Assembly: GCA_030152805.1 (NCBI GenBank)
Contig: JASLIG010000029.1
Span: 1-14,739 of the forward strand
Reading direction: 5' to 3'
Source of the DNA: Solirubrobacterales bacterium
Lineage (GTDB): Bacteria > Actinomycetota > Thermoleophilia > Solirubrobacterales > 70-9
Length of the DNA: 14,739 nt
Shown: positions 1 to 14,739 of the stretch, one piece after another
Position numbering within the stretch: the first letter of the stretch is position 1
Layout of the letters: every line of letters begins with the position of its first letter
Notes under the pieces: model-generated
What the model saw: the letters and a program-made list of their open reading frames with translations, nothing else
The model's database searches: none
What the model was told of the DNA's origin: nothing
Position numbers and translations under genes: made by a program

Positions 1-9682
<9,682 letters not shown>

Positions 9683-9693
<11 letters not shown>

Positions 9694-9784
9694 GGAAGCG
9701 CGCCTACGCGAGTACCTCGAGAAGGCAGCGATCGACCTGCGCAAGGCACGACGCCGCGTGCGCGAGCTGGAGCGTGGGGCTCAT
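9683..9784 (+). other. Amino-terminal docking coiled coil, gene C
   Basis: 34 residues of charged helix (LREYLEKAAIDLRKARRRV core) before the KS, near-identical in pattern to gene B's. It should accept the gene B tail. Confidence 0.85.
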
Positions 9785-12700
9785 GAACCGATCGCGATCG
9801 TCGGCATCGGCTGCCGCTACCCAGGTGGCGCTGACAGTGCGGAGAAGCTCTGGCAGCTCGTCGCCAGCGGCACCGATGCGATCTCGACCTTCCCAACCGA
9901 TCGCGGCTGGGACCTGGAGGGACTCTTCCACCCAGATCCGGATCACCCCGGCACGACTTACGTCCGCGAAGCCGGCTTCGTCGGTACCGCGGCGGAATTC
10001 GACCCAGCCTTCTTCGGCATCAGCCCAAAGGAGGCACTGACGATGGACCCCCAGCAGCGGCTGCTACTGGAAATGTCCTGGGAGGCGCTTGAAGGGGCCG
10101 ACCTCGATCCGGATGCGCTGCGCGGCAGCCAGACCGGGGTCTTCTTCGGCGCCGGCGCCTCCGACTACAGCCAGCTGGTCGGGCGCCGGGGATTGGGCGA
10201 TGGCGCGATCGTCATCGGCAACTCCTCCAGCGTCGCCTCCGGCCGCGTCTCGTATGTCTTCGGGTTCGAGGGACCGGCGATCACCGTCGACACCGCCTGC
10301 TCCTCCTCGCTGGTTGCGATGCACCTGGCCTCGCAGGCGCTGCGTGGCGGCGAGTGTTCGCTCGCTCTCGCCGGGGGCGTCGCGGTGATATCGACCCCGG
10401 TCGGGTTCATCGACCTCAGCAATACGCGCGGCTTCGCGCGCGACGGGCGCTGCAAGGCGTTCGCGGAGGGCGCCGACGGCACCGGCTTCTCCGAGGGCGG
10501 TGGCGTGCTCGTGCTCGAGCGGCTCGCCGATGCCGAACGCCAGGATCACCCGGTGCTGGCCACGATCCGCGGCTCGGCGGTGAACCAAGACGGCGCCTCG
10601 AACGGGCTCAGCGCGCCCAACGGCCCCTCGCAGGAGCGGGTGATCCGCCAGGCCCTGGCCGATGCCGGCGTGGCGCCGAACACGATCGATTTCGTCGAGG
10701 GCCACGGAACCGGCACGCCTCTCGGCGACCCGATCGAGGCGGGTGCGCTCTTCGCGACCTACGGGGTCAAGCGCGAGCGACCGCTGAGGCTGGGATCGAT
10801 CAAGTCGAACATCGGCCACACGGCGGCCGGCGCGGGCGCGGCAGGGGCGATCAAGGTCGTGATGGCCCTGCGCGCCGGCCTGATGCCCAAGACGCTGCAC
10901 GCCGAGACACCCTCCTCGCAGATCGACTGGTCCAGCGGCGCGATCGAGCTGCTGGGCGAGAGCGAGCCCTGGCCCGCGCACGACGGACCGCGGCGGGCCG
11001 CGGTTTCCTCCTTCGGCGTCAGCGGCACCAACGTGCACCTGGTCCTGGAGGAGGGTGTGGCCGAGTCTGCGGGTGAGGGTGAGGGATTCGCCGACGTGAC
11101 CGCGCCCGTTCTGCCGGGCGCCGTACCGGTTCCGCTCTCGGCCAAATCGGGGGCAGCCCTGCGTGGTTCCGCCGCCCGCCTCGCCGCGCACTTGGAAGCG
11201 AACCCCGAGTTGGGGCCGCTCGACGTCGGCTATTCCCGTGCCACCGCACGTCCTGGCCTGAGCCACCGCGCCGTGCCGGTCGCGGCGGACCGTGAGCAGT
11301 TGCTCACCCAGCTCGCCTCGCTCGCCGACGGCACAGCTGCCGTGGCGACGCGGGGTGCGCCCGCCCGCGACGCGCGGGGGCCGGTGTTCCTCTTTCCGGG
11401 TTACGGCTCGCAGTGGCCGCGGATGGCGTGTGCCTTGCTCGACGCTTCGCCCTTCTTCGCCGAGCAGATCGGCCGCTGCGCCGAGGCGCTTGACCCGTTG
11501 CTCGGTTGCTCGTTGGAGGACGTGCTGCGCGGGGTCGATGGCGCTCCGCCGGTCGAAGAACCACGGATCTGCTCCTCAGCCCTGTTTGCGATGGGCGTAT
11601 CCCTGGCCAGGCTCTGGCGTGCCTGCGGAGTGGAGCCGGTTGCGGTGGCGGGCCACTCACAGGGCGAGGTGGTGGCCGCGCACGTCTGCGGTGGCCTCTC
11701 GCTCGAGGACGCCGCCCGCGTCTCGGCGCTTCGCACCCGCGCCCTCACGCGCCTGGTCGGCGGGGGGGCGATGGCCTCGCTGGCGCTCTCCGCACCGGAG
11801 CTGGAGGAGAGGATCGCACGCGCTGGTGGGGGACTCGAGGTCGCCGCCGTCAACGGTCCGTCCGCCACAGTGGTATCGGGTGAGGTCGAGCCCATCGACG
11901 CGCTGATCGCTGCCTGCAGGGAGGAGGGGATCGTGGCAAAGAAGGTCCCCGGCGCAGTGGCCGCTTCGCACTCCGCCCAGGTCGAGTCGCTGCGAGAGGA
12001 GATGCTTGAGGCACTTGCTCCCATCTCGCCGCGCTCCGGCGAGGTTCCCTTCCACTCGACCGTGACCGGCGGCGTGCTCGACACGGCCGAGCTGGACGGT
12101 GAGTACTGGTATCGCAACGCGCGCCAAACCATTCTGCTGGGACCGGTGGTTGAGCAACTGCTCGAGCGGGGGGAGGGGGCGCTGCTGGAGGTCAGTTCCC
12201 ATCCGGTGTTGAGGGTGCCCCTCGAGGCAGCGGTCGAGGCGGCGAATGCCGATGCCGCCGTTCTCGGCACCCTGAAGCGCGACGATGGTGGCAGCCGGCG
12301 CTTCGTCGAGTCGCTGGCGGAGCTCCACGGGGCCGGCGTCGCGATCGACTGGGAGCGCTTCTTCGCCGGCAGCAGCGCTCGCCGCGTCGGCTTGCCGACG
12401 TACCCGTTCCAGCGCAAACGGTTCTGGATCGAACCGGCGAACGGCCCGGGGGACCTCGGCGCGGCCGGTCTGAACACGCTCGACCACCCGTTGCTGGGGG
12501 CGGCGATCGACTCCCCGGAAGGGGATGGCATCCAGCTGAGCGGCCGCCTTGACCCGGCGGCTCACCGATGGCTCGGGGCGCACAGGGCGCTGGGCGAGCG
12601 CCTGCTGCCTCCCTCGGCCTTCGTCGAGCTTGCGCTCAGCGCCGCCGGGGTGGCCGGCGCCGGCGGGCTGGAGGAGTTGAGGATCGAGCGGCCGCTGCCG

Positions 12701-14739
12701 CTGCCGCCCTCGGGCGGGATGCAGATGCGGGTCGTGATCGAGGATGGCGCCGGAGGCGACGGACGGCAGCTTGCGATCCACGCTCGGGAGGTGGACAGCG
12801 ACGACGCCGCTGGGGAGTGGGTGCGGTATGTCACCGGCACGCTCTGCGCGACGGTGCCGGCGCGCGAGGAGGGGGGAGAGACGACCCCGCCGGCCTGGCC
12901 GCCGCCGGAGGCCGAGCAGCTCGACGTCGACGTCGCCTACGACCGCCTCGCCGAAGCGGGACTCGACTACGCGCCGGAGTTGCGCTGCCTGCATGCCGCC
13001 TGGCGCTGGGGGGACAGCATTCTGGCTGAGGTCGCCCTCGGCGAGGACAGGGACGGGTCCGCCGGTGGCCTTGCCATCCACCCGGCGCTGCTCGAGGCCG
13101 CGGCCTGTGCCGCCGCGGGGCTCGCCGCCGACCCCTCCGGAGAGTGCCAGGTGCCGGTCGCCTGGAGGGGGGTGCGTCTCCACGGCCTCGGTGCGAGCAC
13201 CCTGCGGGTGAGGCTCGATCTCGGAACGGACGGGATCGAGCTCGAGGGCCGGGATCCCGACGGCGAGCTGGTGCTCTCTGTGGAGGCGATCCTCACCCGG
13301 TCTCCGGAGCGCAGCCAGATCGCCGCCGCGCGCCTCGGCCGCTCCCTCCACCGGCGCGAGTGGTCACCGCTGCGCCCGGCGGGAGAGCAGCCCGCCGCCG
13401 CCGTCGCGACGCTGGGCAGCGCGGAAGGCATCGGCATCGAGGCGCGCGACCACGAGAGCCTCGATGCCCTGCTCGCGGCGATCGAGGGCGGCCAGCCGCC
13501 CCCGGCCAACGTCGTCGCCGACTTCCGCCACGGCGAGGAAAGCGGGGCGGCGCTCCCCGAGCGCAGTCGCGAGCTGACCGAGCTGGCGATGGAGCTGGTT
13601 CAGGGGTGGCTCACCGCGGCGCCGCTGGGCGGAGCGCGCCTCACCTTCCTGACGGGGTCCGCCCAGGCGGTCCGCGAGGGCGAGCGCCCGGCGCTCCTCG
13701 CCGCCCCTCTCTGGGGCCTGGTCCATTCGGCGCGCTCCGAGCACGCCGGTCGCTTCGCCCTTCTCGATACCGACGACGAGGAGGAGTCGCGGCGTGCCTT
13801 GACCACGGCGCTGGCCGCCGGCCGTGACGAGCCCCAGCTCGCCCTTCGTGCCGGCGAGCTGCTGTTTCCCCGGCTGGCACGTGCGCCGCTGGCGCCCGAG
13901 GCCGGGGTCGAGTCCTTCGACCCCGGCAAGACGGTGCTGATCACCGCCGGGCTTAGCGGCGTCGGCGCCGCGGTTGCGCGCCACCTTGGCGAGGAGCACG
14001 GGGTTCGCAGCCTGTTACTGGTCAGCAGGCGGGGAGCCGAGACCGCCGGTGCCGCGGAGCTCGTCGAGGAGTTGGCGGCCCTTGGGACCGAGGCCAGCAT
14101 CGCCGCTTGCGACGTCAGCGACCGCGAGCGGCTGCGGCAGCTGCTCGACTCGATCCCGGCAGAGCGGCCGCTGGGCACGGTGATCCACTCTGCTGCCGTG
14201 CTCGACAACGGCGTGCTCGAGTCACTCGATGCCGAGCGCCTGGCGCGCGTGATGCGCCCCAAGATCGATGCCGCCTGGCACCTGCATGAGTTGACCGCGG
14301 AGCGCGATCTCGACCAGTTCATCCTCTTCTCCTCCTTCGCCGGGATGGTCGGCAGCGCCGCGCAGGGCAACTACGCCGCCGCCAACGTCTTCCTCGACGC
14401 GCTGGCCGAGCGGCGTCGCGCTGAAGGGTTGCCGGCGGTCTCGATGGCGTGGGGGGGCTGGGCCCAGGAGAGCGACCTGGTCGAGATGCTCAGCGAGGTC
14501 GACCGGGCGCGCCTCGAACGCTCCGGCTTCGTCGCCTTCTCGGTCGAGTACGGCCTCGAGCTCTTCGATGCCGCCAGCGCGATCGGCGGCGTCCTCGCGC
14601 CGGTGAGCTTCGACGGCGCCGCTCTGCGCGCCCAATCGCGGGCCGGGATGCTGCCGGCGTTTGGGTGCGGGGGGGTTGCCCCGCACCCACCCGGGCCCCC
14701 GGCCCGGGGGGGCCAAGGGGGGGCGCGGGGCGGCCCCCC
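9683..14739 (+). CDS. Type I modular PKS, gene C (3'-partial): docking-KS-AT(atypical)-DH-KR
   Basis: An extension module, open from the ATG at 9683 to the window edge (1685 codons, no stop). The start is fixed by AGGAGGT 5 bases upstream and the docking helix (residues 1-34). Order: KS (Cys206, His341, His379), AT with Ser659 in GHSQGE and His763 but GYGSQ, CSS and AASH at selectivity or active-site positions, LPTYPFQ linker, DH with His967 and the catalytic Asp replaced by Glu1138, KR with Lys, Ser, Tyr and Asn present but a degenerate cofactor loop. ACP and any docking tail are off the edge. Predicted output is a beta-hydroxyacyl unit from an uncertain extender. From about 14661 the translation stops resembling the sister modules, so the last ~25 residues are unreliable. 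The early part of the gene uses more A/T-ending codons than its neighbours. Confidence 0.96.
9785..11056 (+). other. Ketosynthase domain, module C
   Basis: DTACSSS has the nucleophile Cys at 10298-10300; VEGHGTGT has His at 10703-10705 (Gly instead of the usual Ala before it); SNIGH His is at 10817-10819. The domain closes with SGTNVHLVLEE. Complete and apparently active; it should accept the beta-keto chain from module B. Confidence 0.96.
11381..12290 (+). other. Acyltransferase domain, module C, atypical active site
   Basis: The fold and the catalytic Ser (11657-11659, GHSQGE) and His (11969-11971) are present, as is the conserved Arg in ALRTRA. However GQGSQ reads GYGSQ (Tyr at 11402-11404), the VQP motif reads CSS (11570-11578), the specificity tetrapeptide reads AASH, and the RETV-type segment reads RQTILLG. 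Closest in general pattern to methylmalonyl-type ATs, but the extender cannot be assigned. Confidence 0.85.
12482..13300 (+). other. Dehydratase domain, module C, probably impaired
   Basis: HxxxGxxxxP is intact (His 12581-12583). The acid motif reads HPALLEAAAC: catalytic Asp is Glu (13094-13096) and the usual Gln/His four residues on is Cys. YGPAF reads YAPEL. Reduced or no activity is likely, so the hydroxyl made by the KR may persist. Confidence 0.78.
13340..14654 (+). other. Ketoreductase region, module C, tetrad intact, degenerate cofactor loop
   Basis: Lys 14261-14263, Ser 14333-14335, Tyr 14372-14374 and the Asn four residues later are all present. The cofactor loop reads AGLSGVG (13946-13966) instead of GGTGxLG, and the B-type LDD position reads LDN. 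There is no A-type Trp. Probably active; hydroxyl stereochemistry is uncertain. Confidence 0.82.
14662..14739. other. Low-complexity fold-back tail at the window end (probable assembly artefact)
   Basis: Perfect 11-base inverted repeat 14662-14672 / 14679-14689 with a 6-base loop, immediately followed by an 8-base one, 14690-14697 / 14701-14708, with a 3-base loop, then G and C runs to the end. The in-frame translation becomes Gly/Pro/Arg-rich and no longer matches the KR-ACP linker of genes A and B, while the residues just before (ALRAQSRAGMLPA) match well. Confidence 0.75.

Noticed and set aside
14662..14708. Rho-independent terminator formed by the GC-rich hairpins.
   Set aside because: It falls inside an incomplete module, has no following T-tract, and coincides with sequence that looks artefactual.

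Overview
The window is a stretch of a modular type I polyketide synthase (PKS) locus from a very GC-rich bacterium. Strong G/C bias at third codon positions, class-1 style docking helices and actinomycete-like KS and AT motifs point to an actinobacterium. The 'CRYPGG' form of the KS amino-terminal motif and the general sequence feel would also fit a less-studied actinobacterial lineage rather than Streptomyces, but I cannot place the organism from sequence alone.

All three genes lie on the + strand and overlap head to tail, and no intergenic space is visible. Gene A (1-4531) is cut at its 5' end inside a ketosynthase and carries (KS)-AT-DH-KR-ACP plus a carboxy-terminal docking peptide. Gene B (4528-9693) is complete: docking helix-KS-AT-DH-KR-ACP-docking tail. 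Gene C (9683-14739) runs off the 3' edge: docking helix-KS-AT-DH-KR, with the ACP beyond the window. The junctions are an ATGA 4-base overlap and an 11-base overlap. In both, the Asp-Glu-Glu codons of the upstream docking tail also supply the Shine-Dalgarno-like sequence for the next gene. No enoylreductase is present in any module.

The modules look alike in domain order but differ in active-site state. Module A has a malonyl-type AT (HAFH), a DH with its His/Asp motifs and a complete B-type KR, so it should install an (E)-alkene. Module B has a methylmalonyl-type AT (GHSQGE with YAAH), a DH that lost its catalytic Asp, and a KR whose cofactor motif and all four catalytic-tetrad residues are gone, so it should leave the ketone. 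Module C has a strongly atypical AT (GYGSQ, CSS, AASH), a DH with Asp changed to Glu, and a KR that keeps its tetrad but has an unusual cofactor loop and an LDN stereo-motif; it probably makes a hydroxyl. Read as an assembly line A to B to C, the predicted partial chain is an alpha,beta-unsaturated ketone next to a methyl-branched carbon and a beta-hydroxy group, with an uncertain extender in module C. This is inference from motifs.

The last ~80 bases are dominated by G and C homopolymers and perfect fold-back repeats. They lose homology to the sister modules and look like a degraded contig end rather than biology. I found no RNA genes, insertion sequences, CRISPR arrays or promoters. The system is a recognised class (cis-AT modular PKS), but the product is not identifiable and the module B/C active sites are unusual.
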